The notes beneath the pieces were generated by a model, which saw only the letters and a program-made list of their open reading frames with translations, was not told the DNA's origin and searched no databases. A stretch of DNA of 49,154 nt from Streptomyces longispororuber. Its GTDB lineage: Bacteria; Actinomycetota; Actinomycetes; Streptomycetales; Streptomycetaceae. The DNA lies in the NCBI RefSeq assembly GCF_014656095.1, contig NZ_BNBT01000055.1, positions 1 through 49,154 of the forward strand, given 5' to 3'. Of this stretch, positions 15,577 through 22,981 are shown in pieces. Positions within the stretch are counted from its first letter, which is position 1. Each line of letters starts with the position of its first letter. The position numbers were made by a program, and so were the translations under genes.

Positions 15577-16545
15577 TCAGAAGAGCACCCGGGCGAGCGC
15601 CGTGCGCGCCGCCGTCACGCGCGGGTCGTCCGCGCCCACCACCTCGAAGAGCTCCAGGAGCCGTACGCGCGCCGCGTCCCGGTCCTCGCCCGCGGTGCGC
15701 CTGACCGTCTCGACCAGGCGGCCGAAGGCGTCCTCGACGTGCCCGCCGACCAGGTCGAGGTCGGCGGCGGCGATCTGCGCCTGGACGTCGCCCGGCTTCC
15801 CGGCCGCCTCCTGGCGGACCGCCTGCGGGTCCATCCCCTGCACCCGGCGCAGGAGTTGGGCCTGGGCGAGGCCGAGCTTGGCCTCGGTGTTGCCGGGGTC
15901 GTCGTTCAGCACGTTCTGGTACGCCTGGACGGCGCCGCCCAAGTCGCCCGCGTCCAGGGCCTGGACGGCGGCGGCGAGCGCGGCGTCGTGCGGCCCCGCC
16001 GGGGCGGCGGGCCGGGCGTCGGCCTCCGGGGCGTCCCCGTCGACGGTGAGGCCGGTGAGGCCGAAGCGCTCCTCGGCGACCTGGACGAGCTGGTCGAGGG
16101 TCTGGCGGATCTGCGCTTCGGGCGCCGCGCCCTGGAAGAGCGGCAGGGCCTGCCCGGCGACCACCGCGAACACCGCGGGGATGCCCTGCACGCCGAACTG
16201 CTGCATCAGCATCTGGTTCGCGTCGACGTCGATCTTCGCGAGGACGAAGCGGCCGTTGTACTCCCGCGTCAGCCGCTCGAGCAGCGGGCTGAGCTGCTTG
16301 CACGGCTCGCACCACTCGGCCCAGAAGTCGATGACGACGGGGACCTCGGTGGAGCGCTGGAGGACCTCACGCTCGAAGTCCGCCTCGCTGACGTCGATCA
16401 CCAGGTCGGCCGGGGACACCGCGCCCCCGCCGCCCTGCCTGGCCGCTTCGGCGCGCGCCTGCTCCGCCTTCGCCTTGGCCTCCTGGGCCGCCTTCACCGC
16501 GGCGAGGTCGACGACTCCGCTCATGGACATGTTCCGTGGCTGCAT
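15577..16545 (-). CDS. Thioredoxin-domain protein with TPR-like C-terminus (CnoX/YbbN type)
   Basis: A 322-aa cytoplasmic protein. A charged N-terminal helix (AAVKAAQEAKAKAEQARAEAARQ) is followed by a thioredoxin fold with active site WCEPC (Cys79, Cys82) and cis-Pro loop GIPAVFAV. The C-terminal half has TPR-like helices (DAGDLGGAVQAYQNVLNDDP ... NTEAKLGLAQAQLL). This layout is that of CnoX/YbbN co-chaperones, which protect clients from oxidation and hand them to chaperones. ATG 16545 has GGGGAGGA about 8 nt upstream; the longer reading to 16680 lacks this. It is divergent from the TetR gene at 16886. From memory it corresponds to SCO5419. Confidence 0.88.
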   Translation of the reverse strand: MQPRNMSMSGVVDLAAVKAAQEAKAKAEQARAEAARQGGGGAVSPADLVIDVSEADFEREVLQRSTEVPVVIDFWAEWCEPCKQLSPLLERLTREYNGRFVLAKIDVDANQMLMQQFGVQGIPAVFAVVAGQALPLFQGAAPEAQIRQTLDQLVQVAEERFGLTGLTVDGDAPEADARPAAPAGPHDAALAAAVQALDAGDLGGAVQAYQNVLNDDPGNTEAKLGLAQAQLLRRVQGMDPQAVRQEAAGKPGDVQAQIAAADLDLVGGHVEDAFGRLVETVRRTAGEDRDAARVRLLELFEVVGADDPRVTAARTALARVLF

Positions 16546-16885
16546 GAGTACATCCTCCCCCAAGCCGCGCGGGAACCGCTCCCGTCCGCCGACCCCGCCG
16601 GATTGCGGGGCCGCCGGACGCGCCGGGTTCCGTGGTCCCGAGGAGGACCGCCCGTGCCGTTCGTCGCGCGGGGTCCCCACCCCGCGCCGTGGTCGCCGCC
16701 CTGTGGGCGGTGGAGTTCTCGCTCGCAGCGACCGCCGCGGTACGGGGGTTCGTGGCCCGGCGCACCCGGCTTTCGCTACGCGTCGTAGCGTAACTGGAGG
16801 CCGCCGGGGGCGGCACCGGGCCTCGGGTGATCTGCCTCACGCGCACCTGGTCAGGGCCTCCGTACCGCCCGGTATGGTCGCGGGC
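16546..16885. other. Divergent region between thioredoxin and tetR genes (340 bp)
   Basis: No gene is supported. It contains the palindrome at 16774-16790 and, next to tetR, TATGGT at 16873-16878. The part nearest the thioredoxin gene is GC-rich with no clear promoter. Confidence 0.5.
16774..16790. promoter_or_regulatory. Perfect dyad CGCTACG-CGT-CGTAGCG, probable TetR operator
   Basis: Seven-base arms with a 3-bp centre form a perfect 17-bp dyad about 95 bp upstream of the TetR gene and 230 bp upstream of the divergent thioredoxin gene. TAGCGT inside its right arm (16786-16791) could be a -10 element. Size and symmetry suit the neighbouring TetR protein. Confidence 0.55.
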
Positions 16886-16888
16886 ATG
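16873..16888 (+). promoter_or_regulatory. -10 element of a leaderless tetR transcript
   Basis: TATGGT at 16873-16878 is followed 7 nt later by ATG at 16886, without a ribosome binding site. An in-frame ATG at 16874 lies within the hexamer and is therefore unlikely to be the start. Confidence 0.5.
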
Positions 16889-17584
16889 CAGAGCCGCAGC
16901 ACACCGTCCGCGCGCGCCGGAGGCCGCCCGCGCAGCGCCGCGGCGGACCACGCCATCCTGGAGGCGACCCGCGCGGCCCTGGTCGACCTCGGCTGGACGA
17001 AGCTGACCCTGGGCGACGTCGCGACGCGGGCGGGGGTCGCCAAGACCACCCTCTACCGGCGCTGGGCGGGCAAGAGCGAGCTGGTCGTGGACGCCGTGGC
17101 GGAGCTCTTCGACGAGCTGGAGCTGCCGGACAGCGGCAGCCTCGCCACGGACATCGAGGGCGTGGTCCTGCGGTTCGCCGCGCTGCTCGGGCGGCCGGAG
17201 ACGAAGACGGCGCTGATGGCGGTGGTGGCCGAGTCGACGACGGACGCCCCGCTGCGGGAGCGGGTGCGCGCGTCCATCGTCGAACGGCAGAAGCGGCTCG
17301 TGCTGGAAGGGCGGCAGCGGGCGCAGGTGCGGGGCGAGTTGCCGGTGGAGCCCGACCCGGCGGCCGCGGCCCGCACCGCCGACCTCGTCTTCGACGTGAT
17401 CGCGGGGGCGGTGGTGCACCGCGCGCTGGTGAGCGCCGAGCCGGTGGACACGGAGTGGGCCCGCCGCTTCACCGCGCTGCTGCTGAGCGGCCTGGCCGCC
17501 ACGGCGGGCACCGGCCCGGCCGGGCCTGACCTCTCCCGGCCTCCGGCCGGGTCTCCCACCCGCCCACCCGTACAGCCCCACTGA
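16886..17584 (+). CDS. TetR-family transcriptional regulator
   Basis: A 232-aa repressor-type protein. The N-terminal helix-turn-helix is clear near residues 22-65 (ILEATRAALVDLGWTKLTLG then DVATRAGVAKTTLYRRWAGK). The C-terminal ligand-binding part has the TetR_C form (GVVLRFAALLGRPETKTALMAVVAEST). The start is set by the -10 box 7 nt upstream. The last dozen residues (PPAGSPTRPPVQPH) are encoded by the first unit of the tandem repeat that fills the downstream gap, which also supplies the stop codon, so the native C-terminus may have been replaced. Targets may include its own gene and the thioredoxin gene through the dyad at 16774. Confidence 0.88.
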   Translation: MQSRSTPSARAGGRPRSAAADHAILEATRAALVDLGWTKLTLGDVATRAGVAKTTLYRRWAGKSELVVDAVAELFDELELPDSGSLATDIEGVVLRFAALLGRPETKTALMAVVAESTTDAPLRERVRASIVERQKRLVLEGRQRAQVRGELPVEPDPAAAARTADLVFDVIAGAVVHRALVSAEPVDTEWARRFTALLLSGLAATAGTGPAGPDLSRPPAGSPTRPPVQPH

Positions 17585-17925
17585 CCAGCTCCGGCCCCGA
17601 CCTGGCGGCTCGCACGCCGTCCGTCGGCTTTCCGCCGCTACCGCGGCGCGTCTCCCACCCGCCCACCCGTACAGCCCCACCGGCACGCCCCGCCCCGACC
17701 TGGCGGCTCGCGCGCCGTCCGTCGGCTATCCGCCGCTGCCGCGGCGCGTCTCCCACCCGCCCGCCCGTACAGCCCCACTGACCAGCTCCCGCCCCGACCT
17801 GGCGGCTCGCGCGCCGTCCGTCGGCTTTCCGCCGCTGCCGCGGCGGGTCTCCCACCCACCCGCCCGTACAGCCCCACCGGCACGCCCCGCCCCGACCTGA
17901 GGGCTCGCGCGCCGTCCGTCGGCTG
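17553..17925. repeat. Alternating 98/99-bp tandem repeat (A-B-A-B)
   Basis: Units start at 17553, 17652, 17750 and 17849; the last is truncated. All share CTCCCACCC...CGTACAGCCCCAC, the segment GGCTCGCGCGCCGTCCGTCG and a CCGCCGC-GCGGCGG hairpin. Units 1 and 3 carry CTGACCAGCTCC, units 2 and 4 carry CCGGCACGCCCC, so a 197-bp pair was duplicated. The array begins inside the 3' end of tetR and ends 10 bp before the stop of the convergent dehydratase gene. Related sequence occurs near 34.2-34.4 kb and 43.8-43.9 kb. Confidence 0.9.
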
Positions 17926-17935
17926 GGTGCAGGTG

Positions 17936-18958
17936 TCACACCTGGTAGCGGGACGGGGCGAAGCGGGAGAGGTTTTCGGCCACCCAGGCGGAGGTGTGCC
18001 GCAGGCCCTCCGCCAGGGAGACCTGGGGGGTCCAGCCGGCCCACTCCCGGGCCCGGGTGTTGTCGGAGACCAGGCGCTCGACCTCGCTGCCCGCGGGGCG
18101 CACCCGCGCGGGGTCGGCGACCACCACGGCCTGGCGCCCGCTCGCGGCGATGAGCGCCGCCGCCAGGTCGCCCACCGAGATCTCCCGCCCCACCCCGAGG
18201 TTCACCACGTGCCCGAGCGCCCGCTCGCTCGCGGCCACCGCGAGGAACCCGCGCGCGGTGTCCGTCACGTACGTGAAGTCCCGCGTCGGCGTGAGCGAGC
18301 CGAGCCTGATCTCCCGGGCGCCGGAGTGGAGTTGGGCGAGGATGGTGGGGATGACGGCCCGGGCCGACTGGCGGGGCCCGTACGTGTTGAAGGGCCGGAC
18401 GACCGCCACCGGCAGCTCGAAGGCGTGCCAGTGGGACAGCGCGGTCATGTCGGCGCCGATCTTCGACGCGGAGTACGGCGACTGCGGTTGCAGCGGGTGG
18501 CTCTCGCCGATGGGCACGGTCCGCGCCGTCCCGTACACCTCGCTGGTCGAGGTGTGCACCAACCGCCGCACCGCGTGCCGCCGGCAGGCCTCCGCCACGT
18601 TCTCCGTACCGACGACGTTCGTCTGCACGTACGCGCCCGGGGAGTCGTACGAGTACGGGATGCCGATGAGCGCGGCCAGGTGGAAGACGGTGTCGCAGCC
18701 GGCGACGGCGTCGTCGACGCGCCCGGCGTCGCGGACGTCCCCGGCGACGAACTCGACCCGGGGGTCGCCGAGGAGGTGCGCCAGGTTGCCCTTCTCGGCG
18801 TACGGCTTGTAGTGCACGAGGGCGCGGACGCGGGCGCCGCGCTCCAGGAGCAGGTCGACGAGGGCGGAGCCGATGAAGCCCTCGGCGCCGGTGACGAGGA
18901 CGGTGCGGTCGCGCCAGTCGAAGGCGGGCGCGGGGGCGGCAGTGGTCGGCGTGGTCAT
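17936..18958 (-). CDS. LegB-like NAD-dependent sugar-nucleotide 4,6-dehydratase (extended SDR)
   Basis: A 340-aa extended short-chain dehydrogenase. The NAD loop TGAEGFIG is at residues 23-30 and the catalytic YSASK at 162-166, with TSTSEVYGT near 136-144. The stretches FHLAALIGIPYSYDSP, RPFNTYGPRQSARAVIPTI and LGSLTPTRDFTYV are those of the LegB branch, which makes 4-keto-6-deoxy-HexNAc nucleotides for legionaminic-acid-type sugars. The likely substrate is therefore UDP- or GDP-GlcNAc; a plain epimerase role is less likely but possible. ATG 18958 overlaps the stop of the MurG-like gene (ATGA), so the two are translated together. No aminotransferase or NeuB-like synthase is nearby. Confidence 0.82.
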   Translation of the reverse strand: MTTPTTAAPAPAFDWRDRTVLVTGAEGFIGSALVDLLLERGARVRALVHYKPYAEKGNLAHLLGDPRVEFVAGDVRDAGRVDDAVAGCDTVFHLAALIGIPYSYDSPGAYVQTNVVGTENVAEACRRHAVRRLVHTSTSEVYGTARTVPIGESHPLQPQSPYSASKIGADMTALSHWHAFELPVAVVRPFNTYGPRQSARAVIPTILAQLHSGAREIRLGSLTPTRDFTYVTDTARGFLAVAASERALGHVVNLGVGREISVGDLAAALIAASGRQAVVVADPARVRPAGSEVERLVSDNTRAREWAGWTPQVSLAEGLRHTSAWVAENLSRFAPSRYQV

Positions 18959-20163
18959 GCGGCGTTCTCCAGGGGGTCGTGGGCGGGGTGCGGTCCGTGG
19001 CCCGCGGCGCGGGCCAGGTCGATGACGCGCGCGGCGAGCAGGTCGGCGGCGCGGGCGTGCGGGCCGCGGGCGGCGGCACCGCTCATGGCGGCGAGCCGCG
19101 CGGGGTCGTCGAGCAGCGGCCCGGCGAGCGCGGCGAGCCGGTCGGCCGTGGCCTCGGCGTCGGGCAGGAGCAGCCCGGCGCCGGCGTCGCTGAGGACCCG
19201 GGCGTTGTGGGTCTGGTGGTCGCCGGGCGCGTGCGGGTAGGGCACGAGGACGGCCGGTACGCCGGTGCTGGCCAGCTCGGCGACCGTCGCGGAGCCCGCG
19301 CGGCACACCACCAGGTCGGCGGCGGCGTACGCGAGGTCCATCCGGTCCAGGTAGGGCACGGCGCGGGCGACGGCGTCGGCCCCCGTGCGGGCCAAGCGGT
19401 CCCGGGCCTCGTCGAGCGCCGCCGGGCCGGTCTTGATCAGCAGGTGGACGTCGCCGCGCCACCGCCACCGCTCGGCGAGCCCGAGCGCGGCCTCGGTGAG
19501 CCGGGCCGCGCCGAGGCTGCCGCCGTTGACGAGCAGCAGCCGCGCCCCCTCCGGCACGCCGAGCGCACGGAGCGCCCCGGCGGGCAGGGCGGTCTCCGCG
19601 TGCCGGGCGAGCGCGGCGGCGATGGGCATGCCGGTGACGTGCGCGCGGTGGCCGCCCGGCAGGTGGTCGCGGCTCCGGTCGAAGGCGACGGCGATGTGCG
19701 GGGTGAGGCGGGCGGCGAAGCGGTTGGCGCGGCCGGGCACGGCGTTGGACTCGTGGATGAGGCTGGGCAGCCCGGCCGTGCGGGCGCCGAGGACCACCGG
19801 GGCGCTCGGGTAGCCGCCCATGCCGACGGCGACGTGCGCGCCGCGCTCCCGCAGCACGGCGCGGGCCTGCGCGGCCGACCGCAGCAGGTCGGCGGGGAGC
19901 AGGAACCGGCGCGCCCCGAGCGCGGGGTCGAACGGGATCATGTCGACGGTGTGCAGCCGGTATCCGGCGTCGGGGACGAGCCGGGTCTCCAGGCCGCGCT
20001 CGGTCCCCACGAACGAGACCACGGCCCCGGGCACGGCCCGCCGCAGCGCGTCGGCGAGGGCGAGCCCCGGGTAGATGTGCCCGCCGGTACCGCCCGCGCC
20101 GATCACGACGGACAGGGGCCGGGCCGGGCCGGAACGGGTGACGGAAGTGACGGCTGGCTTCAT
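18955..20163 (-). CDS. MurG-like UDP-GlcNAc:lipid glycosyltransferase (paralogue)
   Basis: A 402-aa GT28 enzyme, a paralogue of the lipid II-forming MurG rather than the division-cluster gene, since no mur/fts genes are nearby. N-terminal motif GAGGTGGHIYPG is at residues 22-33, LIHESNAVPGRAN follows, and the donor-site region reads CRAGSATVAELASTGVPAVL then VPYPHAPGDHQTHNA. It should move GlcNAc or a related HexNAc to an undecaprenyl-linked acceptor on the inner membrane face. The next gene encodes a LegB-like dehydratase and is coupled, which suggests a modified donor sugar. It is divergent from a two-component system, with TAAGAG direct repeats between. Confidence 0.85.
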   Translation of the reverse strand: MKPAVTSVTRSGPARPLSVVIGAGGTGGHIYPGLALADALRRAVPGAVVSFVGTERGLETRLVPDAGYRLHTVDMIPFDPALGARRFLLPADLLRSAAQARAVLRERGAHVAVGMGGYPSAPVVLGARTAGLPSLIHESNAVPGRANRFAARLTPHIAVAFDRSRDHLPGGHRAHVTGMPIAAALARHAETALPAGALRALGVPEGARLLLVNGGSLGAARLTEAALGLAERWRWRGDVHLLIKTGPAALDEARDRLARTGADAVARAVPYLDRMDLAYAAADLVVCRAGSATVAELASTGVPAVLVPYPHAPGDHQTHNARVLSDAGAGLLLPDAEATADRLAALAGPLLDDPARLAAMSGAAARGPHARAADLLAARVIDLARAAGHGPHPAHDPLENAA

Positions 20164-20188
20164 ACCGCCCCACCCTCGACACCCGCCC

Positions 20189-20205
20189 TAAGAGGGTTTT
20201 AAGAG
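20189..20205. promoter_or_regulatory. TAAGAG direct repeat, 11-bp phase (response-regulator site candidate)
   Basis: TAAGAG at 20189-20194 and again at 20200-20205, with a weaker TGAGGC at 20211. OmpR/PhoB-type regulators bind head-to-tail repeats spaced about one helical turn. The pair lies between the divergent starts of the MurG-like gene (20163) and the reading frame leading into the response regulator. Confidence 0.5.
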
Positions 20206-20227
20206 CCGACTGAGGCACCGTGGACCC

Positions 20228-20593
20228 ATGAGCAAGACGCCCCCCCAACACCACGAGCGCCCCAAAGGGACACCGGGCCCCAAAGGGACACAGGCCCCCG
20301 AAGGGACACCGGCCTCCGAAGGGACACCGGGCCCCGAAGGGACACCGCCCTCCGAAGGGGCGCGGGGAACTGCGCGCCCAGCCCCACACAACCCGCAGAC
20401 AACAACCGCACCCCAGACCCCCCAAGGGGCGCGGGGAACTGCGCGACCGGCCCCAGACGACCCGCACCCGCCGGACGGCGCAACGCACGCCCCGGCAGGG
20501 GCCACCACCCCGGCAGGGGCAACCACCCCGGCCCCGGCAGGGGCAGCCCTCCCGGCCCAGGGAAGGCCCACAGCCCAGGTGACCACCCCGTGA
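20228..20593 (+). CDS. Doubtful low-complexity reading frame (EGTP repeats) before the response regulator
   Basis: A 121-residue frame of almost pure Pro/Gly/Thr/Ala/Glu content with PKGTPG/PEGTPA repeats, then two GARGTARPAP blocks, then APAGATTPAGATTP repeats. It has no ribosome binding site and no recognisable domain. It is made of 18-bp tandem repeats and a common Streptomyces intergenic repeat, so it may simply be an open leader. Its stop overlaps the GTG start of the response regulator (GTGA), so if translated it could couple expression. The regulator has its own AGGTGA. Confidence 0.25.
   Translation: MSKTPPQHHERPKGTPGPKGTQAPEGTPASEGTPGPEGTPPSEGARGTARPAPHNPQTTTAPQTPQGARGTARPAPDDPHPPDGATHAPAGATTPAGATTPAPAGAALPAQGRPTAQVTTP
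20260..20445. repeat. 18-bp tandem repeats plus duplicated 22-bp intergenic repeat
   Basis: About five and a half units of an 18-bp repeat (CCCGAAGGGACACCGGGC and variants) run from 20260 to about 20360. A 22-nt sequence beginning AAGGGGCGCGGGGAACTG is identical at 20355-20376 and 20424-20445. I know the latter as a frequent intergenic repeat in Streptomyces genomes. Confidence 0.8.
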
Positions 20594-21303
20594 AGACCGC
20601 CCCGCCGAGGAAGGTGCTGGTCGTCGACGACGACCCCGAGGTCCGCGCGGCCGTGGAGGACGCCCTCACCGTCGCCGGCCACCTGGTCCGCGGCGCCCCC
20701 GACGGCCACCGCGCGCTCACCGCCGTCGCCCGCTGGGAGCCGGACCTCGTCGTGCTCGACGTGATGATGCCGGTCCTCGACGGCCTCGCCGTGTGCCGCC
20801 GGCTCCGGGCCGCCGGGGACCGCGTCCCCGTGCTCGTGCTGACCGCCCTGGACGCGGTGAGCGACCGGGTCGACGGCCTCGACGCGGGCGCCGACGACTA
20901 CCTGGTCAAGCCGTTCGCGCTGGACGAACTGGTGGCCCGCGTCCGCGCGCTGCTGCGCCGGGCGGCCCCCGACCCGGACGGCCCGGACGGGCCGGGCGGC
21001 GACGGCACCCTGGCGTACGGGGACCTCACCCTGGACCCCCGCACCCGCACCGGCCTGCGCGCCGGGCGCCGCGTCGAGTTCAGCCGCACCGAGGCCACGC
21101 TCCTCGAACTGCTGCTGCGCAACGCGGGCCAGGTGCTGCCGCGCGAGCTGATCCACGAGGCGGTGTGGGGCCGGGACTTCGGGCCGGACTCCAACTCCCT
21201 CGCGGTGTACGTGGGGTACCTGCGCCGCAAGCTGGAGTCGGGCGGCGAGACCCGCCTGGTGCACACCGTGCACGGCGTCGGCTACCGGCTCGGTACACCG
21301 TGA
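20590..21303 (+). CDS. OmpR-family response regulator
   Basis: A 237-aa two-component regulator. The receiver domain has the acidic pocket VVDDDPEV (residues 11-18), phospho-acceptor Asp57 in VVLDVMM, and Lys107 in DDYLVKPF. A winged-helix DNA-binding domain fills residues about 135-237, ending SLAVYVGYLRRKLESGGETR then GYRLGTP. AGGTGA at 20577-20582 lies 7 nt before the GTG at 20590. Its stop overlaps the kinase start. The divergent MurG-like/LegB-like pair is the obvious target, with TAAGAG repeats in between. Confidence 0.92.
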   Translation: MKTAPPRKVLVVDDDPEVRAAVEDALTVAGHLVRGAPDGHRALTAVARWEPDLVVLDVMMPVLDGLAVCRRLRAAGDRVPVLVLTALDAVSDRVDGLDAGADDYLVKPFALDELVARVRALLRRAAPDPDGPDGPGGDGTLAYGDLTLDPRTRTGLRAGRRVEFSRTEATLLELLLRNAGQVLPRELIHEAVWGRDFGPDSNSLAVYVGYLRRKLESGGETRLVHTVHGVGYRLGTP

Positions 21304-22727
21304 GCGCGGCCCGCGCCGAGGGCGAGACCCGCACGGAGGGCGAGGGCCGCGCCCGCCGCGCCCTCGGGGCCCGCTGGCGCCGCCGCCGCCCGCTGCGCAC
21401 CCGGCTCGCGGTGGCCGCGTCCGCCGCCGTGGCCGTCGTGGCGGTCGGCGTCTGCGCCGCCGCGTTCCTCGTCATCCGCTACAAGCTGTACCAGCAGCTC
21501 GACCAGAACCTCGCCCAGTCCGCGACGCTCATCGCCCAGCAGCACCGGGGCCGGGACCGCGGCGTCGTCACCGGCGAGTGCCGCTTCCTCGGCGCGCCCG
21601 CCTGCTCCCAGCTCGTCCCCGCGGACGCGGCCGACGACCCGGACGAGCCGTGGCTGCTGCCCGTGTCCGCCGCCACCCGCCGGGTCGCCGCGGGCGAGCG
21701 GGCGCCGTACTACACGAGCCTCACCCTGCCCGGCGGCAAGCCGGGCCGCATGCTCACCACCACCTACGGCAAGGGCACCGCCGTGCAGGTCGCCCTGCGC
21801 GCGGACATCGCCGAGCGCGGGGTCCGGCAGACCGCGGCGATCCTGTCCGTGGTGGGCGGCGCGGGGGTCCTGCTGTCCGCGCTCGGCGGCTCCTGGGTGT
21901 CCCGTACGGGGCTCGCGCCCGTGGCCCGGCTCACCGCCACCGCCGAGCGCATCGCGGCGACCCGCGACGCCCGGCACCGCATCGAGCTGCCGCCCGGGCC
22001 GCCGGGCCGCGAGGACGAGATCACGCGTCTCGCCGCCGCGTTCAACACCATGCTCGGCGAGCTGGAGGAGTCCGTCGCGGCCCGCCGCCGCCTCGTCGCC
22101 GACGCCTCGCACGAGCTGCGGACACCGCTGACCGCGCTGCGGACCAACGCCGAGCTGCTGGCCCGGGCCGACCTGCTGAACGAGGCCCAGCGCGACCGGG
22201 CCTCGGGCGCCCTCGCCCGGCAGCTCCGGGAGGTGACCGGTCTGGTCAACGACCTCATCGAGCTGGCGCGCGAGGAGGAGCCGCGGCCGCTCCTCGAAGA
22301 CGTGGCGGTGGCGCCGCTCGTGGCGCACGTGGTGGAGGCGGCGCGCGGGCACTGGCCGGGGGTGGTCTTCACGTTCGACGCGGCGCCGGACGCGGCCGGG
22401 TTCACCCTGCCGGGCGTGCCCGGCAGGATCGCCCGGCTCGTCACCAACCTCCTCGACAACGCGGCCAAGTTCAGCCCTCCGGGCGGGCCGGTGGAGGTGG
22501 CCCTCTCCCGGCGCGAGCTGACCGTGTGGGACCACGGGCCCGGCATCGCCGAGGAGGACCTCCCCCACGTCTTCGACCGCTTCTACCGCGCCGAGAGGGC
22601 CCGCGCCCTGCCCGGCTCCGGCCTCGGCCTCGCCATGGCCCGCCAGATCGCCCACGCCCACAACGCCGAACTCCACGCGGAACGGGCCCCTGGCGGCGGC
22701 GCCCTCTTCCGCCTCACCTGGCCGTAG
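21300..22727 (+). CDS. Membrane sensor histidine kinase
   Basis: A 475-aa kinase. A basic N-terminus precedes membrane helix 1 (about 36-59). An extracellular sensor of about 115 residues follows, containing a Cys pair (GECRFLGAPACSQL), then helix 2 (about 178-200), HAMP, and the dimerisation box VADASHELRTPLTAL with His271. The ATPase domain has NLLDNAAKFS, DHGPGIAEEDLPHVFDRFYR and GSGLGLAMARQIA. The GTG at 21300 overlaps the regulator stop (GTGA), so the pair is coupled. The sensed signal is unknown; the Cys pair could form a disulphide in the sensor. Readings beginning further upstream are out-of-frame extensions over the regulator gene. Confidence 0.92.
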   Translation: MSAARAEGETRTEGEGRARRALGARWRRRRPLRTRLAVAASAAVAVVAVGVCAAAFLVIRYKLYQQLDQNLAQSATLIAQQHRGRDRGVVTGECRFLGAPACSQLVPADAADDPDEPWLLPVSAATRRVAAGERAPYYTSLTLPGGKPGRMLTTTYGKGTAVQVALRADIAERGVRQTAAILSVVGGAGVLLSALGGSWVSRTGLAPVARLTATAERIAATRDARHRIELPPGPPGREDEITRLAAAFNTMLGELEESVAARRRLVADASHELRTPLTALRTNAELLARADLLNEAQRDRASGALARQLREVTGLVNDLIELAREEEPRPLLEDVAVAPLVAHVVEAARGHWPGVVFTFDAAPDAAGFTLPGVPGRIARLVTNLLDNAAKFSPPGGPVEVALSRRELTVWDHGPGIAEEDLPHVFDRFYRAERARALPGSGLGLAMARQIAHAHNAELHAERAPGGGALFRLTWP

Positions 22728-22768
22728 GCCCTCGCGGGGGGCGCCCCGGACCCGCCCCTTTCCCGAAA

Positions 22769-22917
22769 CTGGGGCTCCGCCCCAGACCCCGCTCCTCAAA
22801 CGCCGGAGGGGCTGGAACTTTCGCCGGGCGGCACCGGAGAGTTTCAGCCCGTCCGGCGTTTGAGGACGAGCGCGTCAGCGCGATTGTCGGGGGTCCAGGG
22901 GGCGGAGCCCCCTGGTT
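22769..22917. repeat. Dispersed inverted-repeat element, copy 2
   Basis: A hairpin CTGGGGC-TCC-GCCCCAG (22769-22785) is followed by an arm at 22791-22814 that pairs with 22845-22870 (core GCCGGACGGGCTG or its complement). Bases 22843-22917 are the reverse complement of 1-75 with one mismatch. It lies 40 bp after the kinase stop and 65 bp before the icmA stop, so it separates two convergent units and may act as a terminator. Confidence 0.85.
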
Positions 22918-22981
22918 TCGGGAAGGGGCGCCCGCGCGCGGAGCGCGCTGATGGGCACAGTGGGGAGAGCCCCCAGCCGGG

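Noticed and set aside
17553..17925. CRISPR array
   Set aside because: Units are 98-99 bp and almost wholly repeated, with no unique spacers and no cas genes nearby.
17936..20488. 850-codon fusion of the dehydratase with upstream sequence
   Set aside because: The upstream part runs out of frame over the MurG-like gene and is Arg/Pro-rich noise. The ATGA overlap at 18955-18958 marks the real start.
20793..21299. Upstream extension of the first histidine kinase
   Set aside because: It overlaps the response regulator in another frame and has no protein-like features. GTG at 21300 overlaps the regulator stop as expected for a coupled pair.
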